Assembly (NCBI RefSeq): GCF_026212465.1
Contig: NC_080061.1
Location: forward strand, 22,954,787-23,018,786
DNA: 64,000 bases
Source of the DNA: Amaranthus tricolor
Taxonomy: Eukaryota; Streptophyta; Magnoliopsida; Caryophyllales; Amaranthaceae
Direction of reading: 5' to 3'
The translations under genes were made by a program, and so were the position numbers. Shown one piece after another: positions 1 through 14,300 of the stretch. Below the pieces are notes generated by a model. It worked only from the letters and a program-made list of their open reading frames with translations, had not been told where the DNA came from and searched no databases. Each line of letters starts with the position of its first letter. Within the stretch, counting starts at the first letter, position 1.

Positions 1-3000
1 TTGTTTGGCTCGAAACCTCAAATATAAAACTATTTGGTATAAATTATTGTGTTGAAATGTTTTGAATCAAAAACAATATTTATATGCTTGAAATAACGTG
101 CCAAGTTATTTCTTTTAATTTTTTTTTAGCTTTTTTAGCACTTTCTTGCATAAAGTTGTTCAAACTTGGTTTGTTTTGCACAAACATGGCACCCAACAAT
201 ATTTAGTTTATTTTATTTTGTTGAAATGGATAGACTCGAAAACAATACTCATGTACTTTAAATTACGTGCTAAGTTCCGTTTTTAATGTTTTTTATATTT
301 TTTTGGCACTATCTCGCATAAAGTGGTTCAAACATTGTTTGTTTCAAAGGAAACCAACCGCACAACACTATTTAGTATAAATTATTGTGTTGAAATTGTT
401 AGAATCAAAAACAATAGTCATATTCTAGAAATTACGTGCTAAGTTGTTTGTTTCAAGTTTTTTTTTTAGCTTTTTTTGCACTTTCTTGGATAAAGTTGTT
501 TAAAGTTGCCTTGTTTTGCACGAAATTTGGCACCCAACACGATTCAGTTTATATTATTGTGTTGACATGTTTATACTCGAAAACAATAGTCATGTACTTG
601 AAAATACTTGCTAAGTTTTGTTTTTAATGTTGTTTATATTTTTTTGGCACTTTCTCACATAAAGTGGTTCAAACTTGGTTTGCTTCGCACGAAACCTAGC
701 ACACAACCCTATTTGGTATAAATTATTGTGTGAAAATTGTTTGAATCGAAAACGATAGTTATAAGCTTGAAATTACATGCTAAGTTCTTTCTTTAAAGTT
801 TTTTTTAGCTCGTTTAGCACTTTCTCGCATAAAGTTGTTCAAACTTGGTTTGTTTTGGCAACAAAAAAGGCACACAACACTATTTGGTATGTATCATTGT
901 GTTGAAAGGGTTTGAATTGAAAACAACAGTCATATGCTTGATATTCCGTGCTAAGTTTCTTCTTTATAGATTTTTTCAAATTTTTTAGCACTTTCTTGCA
1001 TAAAGTTGTTCAAACTTGCTTTGTTTTGCACGAAACATGGCACCCAACACTATTAACTCTATATTATTGTGTTGACATGGTTATACTCAAAAACAATAGT
1101 GATGTACTTGAAAATACTTGTTAAGTTTTGTTTTTAAAGATTTTTTATATTTTTTTGGCACTTTCTCGCTTAAAGTGATCCAAACTTTGTTTGTTTGGCA
1201 CGAAACCTTAAACATAAAACTATTTGGTATAAATTATTGTGTTGAAATGTTTTGAATCAAAAACAACAGTTATATGGTTGAAATTACGTGTTAAGTTGTT
1301 TCTTTAAAGTCTTTTGTAGCTTTTTTAGCACTTTCTCGCATAAAGTTGTTCAAACTTGGTTTGTTTTGCACGAAACATGGCACCCAACACTATTTAGTTT
1401 ATATTATTGTGTTGAAATGGTTAGACTCGAAAACAATACTCATGTACTTGAAATTAAGTGCTAAGATGCGTTTTTAATGTTTTTGTATATTTTTTTGGCA
1501 CTTTCTCGCATAAAGTGCTTCAAACTTTATTTGTTTCACACGAAACCAACCGCACAACACTATTCAGTATGAATTATTGTGTTGAAATTGTTAGAATCAA
1601 AAACAATAGTCATATTCTTGAAATTACGTGCTAAGTTGTTTCTTTAAAGTTTTTTTAGCTTGTTTAGCACTTTCTCGCATAAAGTTGTTCAAACTTGGTT
1701 TGTTTTGGCAAGAAACAAGGCACACAACACTATTGGGTATGTATCATTGTGTTGAAAGGGTTTGAATTGAAAACAACAGTCATATGCTTTAAATTCCGTG
1801 CTAAGTTTCTTCTTTATAGTTTTTTTTAGCTTTTTTAGCACTTTCTCACATAAAGTTGTTCAAACTTGCTTTCTTTTGCACGAAACATGTCATCCAACAC
1901 TATTAAGTTTATATTATTGTGTTGACATGGTTATAATCAAAAACAATAGTGATGTACTTGAAAATACTTGCTATGTTTTGTTTTTAATGTTTTTTATATT
2001 TTTTTGGCACTTTCTCGCTTAAAGTGATCCAAACCTGGTTTGTTTGGCACGAAACCAAAACATAAAACTATTTGGTATAAATTATTGTGTTGAAATGTTT
2101 TGAATCGAAAACAACAGTTATATGGTTGAAATTACGTGCTAAGTTGTTTCTTTAAAGTTTTTTGTAGCTTTTTTAGCACTTTCTCGCATAAAGTTGTTCA
2201 AACTTGGTTTTTTTTGCACAAAACAAGGCACCCAACACTATTGGGTATGAATCATTGTGTTGAAAGGGTTTGAACTGAAAACTACAGTCATATGCTTTAA
2301 ATTCCGTGTGAAGTTTCTTCTTTATAGTTTTTTTTAGCTTTTTTAGCACAATCTCGCATAAAGTTGTTCAAATTTGGTTTGTTTTGCACGAAATATGGGA
2401 CCCTACACTATTTAGTTTATATTATTGTGTTTAAATTGTTTGACTCGAAAACAATAGTCATGCACTTGAAATTACGTGCTAAGATGTGTTTTTAATGTTT
2501 TTTTATTTTTTTTGGCACTTTCTCGCATAAAGTGGTTCAAACTTTGTTTGTTTTGCACGAAACCTAGCACATAAAAATATTTGGTGTAAATTATTGTGTT
2601 GAAATGGTTTGAATCAAAAACAATAGTTATATGCTTGAAATTACGTGCTAGGTTGTTTCATTGAATTTTTTTTTTTTTTTTTGCTTTTTTAGCACTTTCT
2701 CGCATAAAGTTTTTCAAATTTGGTGTATATTGCACGAAACATGGCACCCAACGCTATTTAGTTTCTATTATTGTGTTGAAATGGTTAGACTCGAAAACAA
2801 TAGTCATGTACTTGAAATTACACGCTAAGTTGCCTTTTTAATGTTTTTTATACAATTTTGGGTCTTTCTCGCATAAAGTGGTTCATACTTGGTTTGTTTC
2901 GCACGAAACTTGGCACACAACACTATTTGGTATAAATTATTATGTTGTAATGGTTCACAACGAGAACTATTGTCGTATGATTGAAATTACGTGCTAAGTT

Positions 3001-6000
3001 GCTTTTTTAAAGTTTTTTTTTAGCTTTTTAAGCAATTCTTGCATAAAGTTGATCAAACTTGGTTTGTTTTGCACGAAACATGGCACCCAACACTATTTAG
3101 TTTATATTATTGTGTTGAAATGGTTAGAATCGAAATCAATAGTCATGTACTTGAAATTACGTACTAAGTTGCGTTTTAAATGTTTTTTATATTTATTTGG
3201 CACTTTCTCGCATAAAGTGGTTCAAACTTTGTTTGTTTCACACGAAACCAATCGCATAACACTATTTAATATAAATTATTGTGTTGAAATGGTTAGAATA
3301 AAAATCACTAGTCATATGCTTGAAATTCTGTGCTAAGTTATTTGTTTCAAGTTTTTTTTAGCTTTTTTAGCACTTTCTTGGATAAAGTTGTTCAAACTTG
3401 CCTTGTTTTGCACGAAACACGGCACCCAACACTATTCAGTTTATATTATTGTGTTGAGATGTTTATACTTGAAAACAATAGTCATGTACTTGAAAATACT
3501 TGCTAAGTGGTTATTTTAATAGTTTTTATATGTTTTTGGCACTTTTTTGCATAAAGTGGTTCAAACTTGAATTGTTTCGCACAAAACCAACCGCACAACA
3601 CTATTTAGTATAAATTATTGTGTTGAAATTGTTAGAATCAAAAACAATAGTCATATGCTTTAAATTACGTGCTAAGTTGTTTCGTTAAAGTTTTTTTTAG
3701 TTGTTTTAGCACTTTCTTGGGTAAAGTTGTTCAAACTTGCCTTGTTCTGCACGAAACATTGTACCCAACACTATTCAGTTTATATTATTAGGTTGACATG
3801 GTTATACTCGAAAACAATAGTCATGTACTTGAAATTACGTACTAAGTTGCGTTTTTATTGTTTTTTATATTTTTTTGGCACTTTCATGCATAAAGTGCTT
3901 CAAACCTTGTTTGTTTCACACGAAACCAACCTCACAACATTATTTGGTATAAATTATTGTGTTGAAATGCTTAGAATGGAAAACAATAGTCATATGCTTG
4001 AAATTACGTACTAAGTTGTTTTTTTCATGTTTTTTTTAGCTTTTTTAGCACTTTCTTACATAAAGTTGTTAAAACTTGCCTTGTTTTGCACGAAACATGG
4101 CACCCAACACTATTTAGTTTATATTATTGTGTTGACATGGTTATACTCGAAAATAATAGTCATCTACTTGAAAATACTTGCTAAGGTTTGTTTTTAATGT
4201 TTTTTTATATTTTTTTGGCACTTTCTCGCATAAAGTGGAAAAACGTGGTTTGTTTGCACAAAACCTAGCACATTAAACCATTTGGTATAAATTATTGTGT
4301 TGAAATGGTTTGTATCGAAAACAATAGTTATATGCTTGAAATTACGTGCTAAGTTGTTTCTTTAATGTTTTTTTAGCTTGTTTAGCACTTTCTAGCATAA
4401 AGTTGTTCAAACTTGGTTTGTTTTGCACGAAACATGGCACCCAACACTATTTAATTTATATTATTGTGTTGAAATGGTTAGACTCGAAAACAATAGACAT
4501 GTAGTTGAAATTACATGCTATGTTATGTTTTTAATATTTTTTATATTTTTTCTTAACTTTCTCGCATAAAGTGGTTCAAACTTGGTTTGTTTCGCACGAA
4601 ACTTGGCACACAACACTATTTGGTATAAATTATTGTGTTGAAATGGTTCGAATCGAGAAATATTGTCATATGCTTCAAATTACGTGCTATGTTGCTTTTT
4701 TTAAGTTTTTTTAGCTTTTTCAGCACTTTCTTGCATAAAGTTGTTCAAACTTGCTTTCTTTTGCACGAAACATGGCACGAAACCACTGCACAGCACTATT
4801 TAGTATAAATTATTGTGTTGAAATTGTTAGAATCAAAAACAATAGTCATATTCTTGAAATTATGTGCTAAGTTGTTTGTCTCAAGTTTTTTTTAGCTTTT
4901 TTAGCACTATCTTGGATAAAGTTGTGAAAAGTTGACTTTTTTTTCACGAAACATGGCACCCAACACTATTCAGTTTATATTATTGTGTTGACATGGTTAT
5001 ACTCGAAAACAATAGTCATGTACTTGAAAATACTTGTTAAGTTGTGTTTTTAATGGTTTTTATATTTTTTTGGCACTTTCTCGCATAAAGTGGTTCAAAC
5101 TTAGTTTGCTTCGCACGAAACCTATCACACAACACTATTTGGTATAAATTATTATGTGGAAATGGTTTGAATAAAAAACAATAGTTATATGCTTGAAATT
5201 ACGTGCTAAGTTGTTTCTTTAAAGTTTTTTTAGCTTGTTTAGCACTTTCTCGTATATAGTTGTTCAAACTTGGTTTGTTTTGGCAACAAACAAGGCACAC
5301 AACACTATTTGTTATGTATCATTGTGTTGAAAGGGTTTGAATTGAAAACAACAGTCATATGCTTGAAATTCCGTGCTAAGTTTCTTCTTTATAGTTTTCT
5401 TTAGCTTTTTTAGCACTTTCTCGCATAAAGTTGTTCAAATTTGGTTTATTTTGCACGAAATATGGCACCCTACACTATTTAGTTTATATTGTTGTGTTGA
5501 AATGGTTAGACTCGAAAAAAATAGTCATGCACTTGAAATTACGTGCTAAGTTGCGTTTTTAATGGTTTTTTTTTTTTTGGCACTTTCTCGCATAAAGTGG
5601 TTCGAACTTTGTTTGTTTCGCACGAAACCTAGCACATAAAACTGTTTGGTGTAAATTATTGTGTTGAAATGGTTTGAATCAAAAACAATAGTTATATGCT
5701 TGAAATTACGTGCTAAGTTGTTTCTTTAAAGTTTTTTTTAGCATTTTTAGCACTTTCTCGCAAAAAGTTGTTCAAATTTGGTTTGTTTTGCACGAAACAT
5801 GGCACCCAATGACATTTAGTTTATATTATTGTGTTGAAATGGTTAGACTCGAAAACAATAGTCATGTACTTGAAATTACATGCTAAGTGGCGTTTTTAAT
5901 GTTTTTTATACATTTTTGGCTCTTTCTCGCATAAAGTGGTTCAAACTTGGTTTGTTTCTCACGAAACTTGGCACACAACACTATTTAGTTTATATTATTG

Positions 6001-6989
6001 TGTTGAAATGGTTAGACTCGAAATCAATAGTCATGTACTTGAAATTACGTACTAAGTTGCGTTTGTAATATTTTTTTATTTTTTTGGCACTTTCTTGCAT
6101 AAAGTGGTTCAAACTTTGTTTATTTAACACGAAACCAACCACACAACACTATTTGGTATAAAATATTGTCTTGAAATGGTTAGAATGGAAAACAATGGTC
6201 ATATCCTTGAAATTACGTACTAAGTTGTTTTTATCTAGTTTTATTTAGCTTTTTTAGCAGTTTCTTGCATAAAGTTGTTAAAACTTGCCTTGTTTTGCAC
6301 GAAACATGGCACCCAACACTATATAGTTTATATTATTGTGTTGACATGGTTATACTCGAAAACAATAGTCATGTACTTGAAAATACTTGCTAAGGTTTGT
6401 TTTTATTGTTTTTTTATATTTTTTTGGCACTTTCTCGCATAAAATGGTTCAAACTTGGTTTGTTTCGCACGAAACCTAGCACATTAAACCATTTGGTATA
6501 AATTATTGTGTTGAAATGGTATGAATCGAAAACAATAGTTATATGCTTGAAATTACGTGCTAAGTTGTTTCTTTAAAGTATTTTTTAGCTTTTTTGGAAC
6601 TTTCCCGCATAAAGTTATTCAAACTTGGTTTGTTTTGCACGAATCATGGTACAAAACACTATTTAGTTTATATTATTGTGTTGAAATGGTTAGACTCGAA
6701 AATAATAGACAAGTACTTGGAAATTTCTTAGTTTATATTATTGTGCTAAGTTACGTTTTTAATGTTTTTTATATTTTTTTGGAACTTTCTCGCATAAAGT
6801 GGTTCAAAGTTGGTTTGTTTCGCACGAAACTTGGCACACAAAAGCATTTGGTATAAATTATTGTGTTGAAATGGTTCGAATCGAGAACTATTGTCATATG
6901 CTTGAAATTACGTGCTATGTTGTTTTTTTAAAGTTTTTTGTTAGCTTTTTTAGCACTTTCTTGCATAAAGTTGTTCAAACTTGCTTGCT

Positions 6990-8345
6990 TTTGCACGAAA
7001 CATGGCACCCAACACTATTAAGTTTATTTTATTGTGTTGACATGGTTATACTCAAAAACAATACTCATGTACTTGAAATTACTTGCTAAGTTGCGTTTTC
7101 AATGTTTTTTATATTTTTTAAGCACTTTCTCGCATAAAGTGGTTCATACTTTGTTTGTTTCACACGAAACCAACCGCACAACACTATTTAGTATAAATTA
7201 TTGTGTTCAAATTGTAAGAATCAAAAACAATAGTCATATTCTTGAAATTACGTGCTAAGTTGTTTCTTTAAAGTTTTTTTTAGCTTTTTTAGCACTTTCT
7301 CGCATAAAGTAGTTCAAACTTGCCTTGTTTTGCACGAAACATTGTACCCAACACTATTCAGTTTATATTATTTTGTTGACATGGTTATACTCGAAAACAA
7401 TAGTTATATGAAAATACTTGCTAAGTTGTGTTTTTACTGTTGTTTATGTTTTTTTGGCACTTTCTCGCATAAAGTGGTTCAAATTTGGTTTGTTTCACAC
7501 GAAACCTAGCACATAAAACTATTTGGTATAAATTATTGTGTTGAAATGGCTTGAATCGGAAACAATAGTTATATGCTTGAAATTACGTGCTAAGTTGTTT
7601 CTTTAAAGTTGTTTTTTAGCTTTTTTAGCACTTACTCGCATAAAGTTGTTCAAACTTGGTTTGTTTTGCACGAAACATGGCACCCAACACAATTTAGTTT
7701 ATATTATTGTGTTGAAATGGTTAGACTCGAAAACAATACTCATGTACTTGAAATTACTTTCTAAGTTGCGTTTTCAATGTTTATTATTTTTTTAGGCACT
7801 TTCTCGCATAAAGTGGTTCAAACTTTGTTTGTTTCATACGAAACCAACCGCACAACACTATTTAGTATAAATTATTGTGTTCAAATTGTATGAATCAAAA
7901 ACAATAGTCGTATGCTTGAAATTACGTGCTAAGTTGTTTCTTTAAAGTTTTTTTTAGCTTTTTTAGCACTTTCTCGCATAAAGTTGTTCAAACTTGCCTT
8001 GTTTTGCACGAAACATTGTACCCAACACTATTCAGTTTATATTATTGTGTTGACATGGTTATACTCGAAAACAATAGTTATATACTTGAAAATACTTGCT
8101 AAGTTGTGTTTTTAATGTTGTTTATGTTTTTTTGGCACTTTCTCGCATAAAGTGGTTCAAATTTGGTTTGTTTCACACGAAACCTAGCACATAAAACTAT
8201 TTGGCATAAATTATTGTGTTGAAATGGTTTGAATCGGAAACAAAAGTTATATGCTTGAAATTACGTGCTAAGTTGTTTCTTTAAAGTTGTTTTTTAGCTT
8301 TTTTAGCACTTACTCGCATAAAGTTATTCAAACTTGGTTTGTTTT
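6990..8345. repeat. Local tandem duplication of a 4-monomer block (~674 bp)
   Basis: Rare variants recur together about 674 bp apart. TTGTGTTCAAATTGTA occurs near 7201 and 7875, AACATTGTACCCAACACTATTC near 7340 and 8013, GTTTATGTTTTTTTGG near 7441 and 8116, and GAATCGGAAAC near 7552 and 8231. Four monomers were duplicated as a unit, a small higher-order repeat inside otherwise unordered satellite. Edges are approximate. Confidence 0.7.
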
Positions 8346-11300
8346 GCACGAAACATGGCACCCAACACAATTTAGTTTATATCATTGTGTTGAATGGTTA
8401 GACTCGAAAATAATAGTGATGTACTTCAAATTACATGCTAAGTTGCGTTTTTAATGTTTTTTATATTTTTTTTTGCACTTTCTCGCATAAAGTAGTTCAA
8501 CCTTTGTTTGTTTCATACGCAACCAACCGCACAACACTATTTGGTATAAATTATTGTGTTGAAATGGTTGGAATTTAAAACAATAGTCATATGCTTGAAA
8601 TTACGTGCTAAGTTGTTTGTTTCATGTTCTTTTAGCTTTTTTAGCACTTTCATGCATAAAGTTGTTCAAACTTGCCTTATTTTGCACGAAACATGGCACC
8701 CAACACTATTCAGTTTATACTATTGTGTTGACATGGTAATACTCGAAAACAATAGTCATGTACTTGAAAATAATTGCTACGTTGTGTTTTTAATGTTTTT
8801 CATATTTTTTTGGCGCTTTCTCGCATAAAGTGGTTCAAGCTTTTTTTGTTTCGCACGAAACCTAGCACATTAAAACATTTGGTATAAATTATTGTTTTGA
8901 AATGGTTTGAATCAAAAACAATAGCTATATGCTTGAAATTACGTGCTAAGTTGTTTCTTTAAAGTATTTTTTAGCTTTTTTAGCACTTTCTCGCATAAAG
9001 TTATTCAAACTTGGTTTGTTTTGCACGAAACATGGCACCCAACACTATTTAGTTTATATTATTGTGTTGAAATGGTTAGACTCGAAAACAATAGTCATGT
9101 ACTTGAAATTATATGCTAATTTACGTTTTTAATGTTTTTTATAAATTTATGGCACTTTCTCGCATAAAGTGGTTCAAATTTGGTTTGTTTCGCATGAAAC
9201 TCTGCACACAACACTATTTGTTATAAATTATTGTGTTGAAATGGTTCGAATCGAGAACTATTTTCATATGCTTGAAATTATGTGCTAAGTTGGTTTTTCT
9301 AAAGTTTTTTTTAGCTTTTTTAGCACTTTCTTGCATAAAGTTGTTCAAACTTGCTTTGTTTTGCACGAAACACGGAACCCAACACTATTCAGTTTATATT
9401 GTTGTGTTGACATGGTTATAATCAAAAGCAATAGTGATGTACTTGAAAATACTTGCTAAGTTTTATTTTTAATGTTTTTTATATGTTTTTGGCATTTTCT
9501 CGCATAAAGTGGTCAAAACTTGGTTTGTTTCGCACGAAACCTAACACATAAAATTATTTGGTATAAATTATTGTGTTGAAAGGTTTTGAATCGAAAACAA
9601 TAGTTATATGCTTGAAATTACGTGATAAGTTGTTTCTTTAAACTTTTTTTTAGCTTTTTTAGAACTTTCTCGCATAAAGTTGTTCAAACCTGTATTGTTT
9701 TGCACGAAACGTGGCACCCAACACTATTTAGTTAATGTTATTGTGTTGAAATTGTTAGACTCGAAGACAATAGTCATTTACTTGAAATTACGTGCTAAGT
9801 TGCGTTTTTAATGTATTTTATATTTTTTTGGCAATTTCTCGCATAAAGTGGTTCAAACTTTTTTTGTTTCACACGAAACCAACCGCACAACACTATTTCG
9901 TATAAATTATTGTGTTGAAATGGTTCGAATCGAGAACTATTGTCATATGCTGGAAATTATGTGCTACGTTTCTTTTTAAAAGTTTTTTACAACTTTTTTA
10001 GCACTTTCTTGCATAAAGTTGTTCAAACTTGCCTTGTTTTACACGAAACATGGCACCCAACACTCTTCAGTTAATATTATTTTGTTAACATGGTTATACC
10101 CAAAAACAATAGTCATGTACTTGAAAATACTTACTAAGTTATGTTTTTAATGTTTTTTTATATTTTTTTGGCACTTTCTCGCATAAAGTTGTTCAAACTT
10201 GGTTTGTTTCTCGCGAAACCTAAAATATGAAACTATTTGGTTTAAAATATTGTCTTGAAATGGTTTGAATCGAAAACAATAGTTAGATGCTTGAAATTAC
10301 GTGTTAAGTTGTTTCTTTAAAGGATTTTTTTAGCTTTTTAGCACTTTCTCGCATAAAATTGTTCAAACTTGGTTTGTTTTGCTCGAAACATGGCACCCAA
10401 CACTTTTTAGTTTATATTATTGTGTTTAAATGGTTAGATTCAAAAACAATAGTCATGTACTTGAAATTACGTGCTATGTTCCGTTTTTAATGTTTTTTAT
10501 ATTTTTTGGCACTTTCTCAAATAAACTGATTCAAACTTTGTTTGTTTCACACGACACCAACCGCACAACACTATTTGGTGTAAATTATTGTGGTTAAATG
10601 GTTGGAATCGAAAACAATAGTCATATGCTTGAAATTGCGTGCTAAGTAGTGTGTTTCAAGTTATTTTAGCTTTTTTTAGAACTTTCTTGCATAAAGTTGT
10701 TGAATCTTGCCTTGTTTTTCACGAAACATGGCACCCAACACTAGTCAGTTTATATTGTTCTGTTGACATGGTTATAATCGAAAACAGTAGTCATTTACTT
10801 TAAAATACTTGCTAAGTTGTGTTTTTAATGTTTGTTATATTTTTTTGGCACTTTCTCGCATAAAGAGGTTCAAACTTAGTTTGTGTCGCACGAAACCTAG
10901 CACATTAAACCATTTAGTATAACTTATTGTGTTGAAATGGTTTGAATCGAAAACAATAGTTATATGCTTGAAATTACGTGCTAACTTGTTTCTTTAAAAC
11001 TTTTTTTAGCTTTTTTAGCACTTTCTCGCATAAAGTTGTTCAAGCTTGATTTGTTTTGCACGAGACATGGCACCAAACACTATTTAGTTTATATTATTGT
11101 TTTGAAATGGTTTGACTTAAAAAATTAGTCATGTACTTGAAATTATGTGCTAAGTTGCGTTTTTTATGTTTTTTTTTTATTTTTTTGGCATTTTCTCGCA
11201 TAAAGTGGTTCAAACTTTGTTTGTTTCACACGTAACCAACATCAACACTCTATGTGGTATAAATTATTGTGTTGAAATGGTTAGAATCGAAAACAATAGT

Positions 11301-14300
11301 CATATGCTTGAAATTACGTGCTAAGTTATTTTTTTCAATTTATTTTAGCATTTTTAGCACTTTCTTGCATAAAGTTGTTCAAACTTGCCTTGTTTTGCAC
11401 GAAACATGGCATCTAACACTATTCAGTTTATATTATTGTGTTGACGTGGTTATACTCTAAAACAATAGTCATGTACTTGAAAATACTTGCTAAGTTGGGT
11501 TTTTGATGTTTTCATATTTTTTTGGTACTTTCTCGCATGAATTGGTTAAAACTTGGTTTGTTTCGCATGAAACCTAGCACATTAAACCATTTAGTATAAA
11601 TTATTGTGTTGAAATGGTTTGAATCGAAAACAATATTTATATGCTTGAAATTACGTGCTAAGTTGTTTCTTTAAAGTTTTTTTTAGCTTTTCTAGCAATT
11701 TTCTCGCATAAAGTTTTTCAAACTTGGTTTGTTTTGCACGAAATATGGCATACAACACTATTTAGTTTATATTATTGTGTTGAAATGGTTAGACTCGAAA
11801 ACAATAGTCATGTACTTGAAATTACGTGCTAAGTTGTGTTTTTAATGTTTTTTATATTTTTTTGACACTTTCTCGCATAAAGTGGTTCAAACTTGCTTTC
11901 TATTGCACGTAACCTAGCACATTAAACCATTTGGTATAAATTATTGTGTTCAAATGGTTTGAATCGAAAACAATAGTTATATGCTTGAAATTAGGTGCTA
12001 ATTTGTTTCTTTAAAGTTTGTTTTAGCTTTTTTAGCACTTTCTCGCATAAAGTTGTTCAAACTTTGTTTGTTTTGCACGAAACATGGCATCCAACACTAT
12101 TTAGTTTACATTATTGTGTTGAAATCGTTAGACTCGAAAACAATAGTCATGTACTTTAAATTACGTGCTAAGTTGTGTTTTTAATGTTTTTTAAAATTTT
12201 TTTGGCACTTTCTCGGATAATGTGGTTCAAACTTTGTTTGTTTTACACGAAACCAACCGCACAACACTATTTGGTATAAATTACTGTGTTGAAATGGTTT
12301 GAATCGAAAACAATAGTCATGTACTTGAAATTACGTCCTAAGTTGCGTTTTTAATGTTTTTTATATTTTTTTGGGCACTCATAAAGTGGTTTGAATGATT
12401 CGAATCGACAACTATATTCATATGCTTGAAATTACGTGCTAAGTTGCTATTTTATAGTTTTTTTAGGTTTTTTAGCACTTTCTCGCATAAAGTAATTCAA
12501 ACTTGGTTTGTTTTGCATGAAACATGGCACCCAATGCTATTTAGTTTATATTATTGTGTTGAAATGCTTAAACTCGAAAACAATAGTCATGTACTTGAAA
12601 TTACATGCTACGTTGCGTTTTTAATGTTATTTATATTTTTTTTGGCACTTTCTCGTATAAAATGGTTAAAACTTCGTTTTTTTCGCACGAAACTTGGCAC
12701 ACAACACGATTTCGTATAAATTATTGTGTTGAAATGGTTCAAATCGAGAACTATTTTGATATGCTTGAAATTACGTGCTAAGTTGCTTTTCTAAAGTTTT
12801 TTTTAGCTTTTTTAGCACTTTCTTGCATAAAGTTGTTCAAACTTGCTTTCTTTTGCACGAAACATGGCACCCAACACTATTCAGTTTATATTATTGTGTT
12901 GACATGGTTATACTCAAAAGCAATAGTGATGTACTTGAAAATACTTGCTAAGTTTTGTTTTTAATGTTTTTTATATGTTTTTGGCACTTTCTCGCATAAA
13001 GTGGTTCAAACTTTATTTGTTTCGCACGAAACCTAAAACATAAAGCTATTTGGTATAAACTATTGTGTTGAAATGTTTTGAATCGAAAACAATTGTTATA
13101 TGCTTGAAATTACGTGCTAAGTTTTTTTCTTTAAAGATTTTTTTAGCTTTTTTAGCACTTTCTCGCATAAAGTTGTTCAAACATGGTTTGTTTTGCACGA
13201 AACATGGCATCCAACACTATTTAGTTTATATTATTGTGTTGAAATCGTTAGACTCGAAAACAATAGTCATGTACTTGAAATTACGTGCTAAGTTTTGTTT
13301 TTAATGTTTTTTACATTTTTTTGGCACTTTCTCGGATAATGTGGTTCAAACTTTGTTTGTTTGACACGAAACCAACCGCACAACACTATTTGGTATAAAT
13401 TACTGTGTTGAAATGATTGGAATCGAAAAAAATAGTCATATGCTTGAAATTACGTGCTAAGTTGTTTTTTGCAAGTTATTTTAGCTTTTTTTAGCACTTT
13501 CTTGCATAAAGTTTTTCAAACTTACCTTGTTTTGCACGAAACATGGCTCCCAAAACTATTCAATTTATATTATTGTGTTGACATGTTTATACTCGAAAAC
13601 AATAGTCATGTATTTGAAAATACTTGCTAAGTTGTGTTTTTAATGTTTCTTTCACTTTTTTTGCACTTTCTTTCATAAAGTGGTTCAAACTTGGTTTGTT
13701 TCGCATGAAACCTAGCACATTAATCCATTTGGTATAAATTATTGTGTTGAAATGGTTTGAGTCAAAACAAATAGTTATATCCTTGCAATTACGTGCTAAG
13801 TTGCGTTTTTAAAAATTTTTAAATTTTTTGGCACTGATAAAGTGGTTCAAACTTGGTTTGTTTCGCACGAAACATGACACACAACACTATTTGGTATAAA
13901 TTATTGTGTTGAAATGATTCTAATCGACAACTATAGTTATATGCTTGAAATTACGTGCTAAGTTGTAATTTTATAGTTTTTTTTTAGGGTTTTTAGCACT
14001 TTCTCGCATAAAGTAATTCAAACTTGGTTTGTTTTGAACGAAACATGGCACCCAACGCTATTTAGTTTATATTATTGTTTTGAAATGGTTAGACTCGAAA
14101 ACAATAGTCATGTATTTGAAATTACGTGCTATGTTATGTTTTTAATGTTTTTAATATTTTTTTGGCACTTTCTCACAAAAGTGGTTCAAACTTGGTTTGT
14201 TTCGCGCGAAACCTAAAATATAAAACTATTTGGTATAAATTATTGTCTTGAAATGGTTTGAATCGAAAACTATAGTTAGATGCTTGAAATTACGTGTTAA

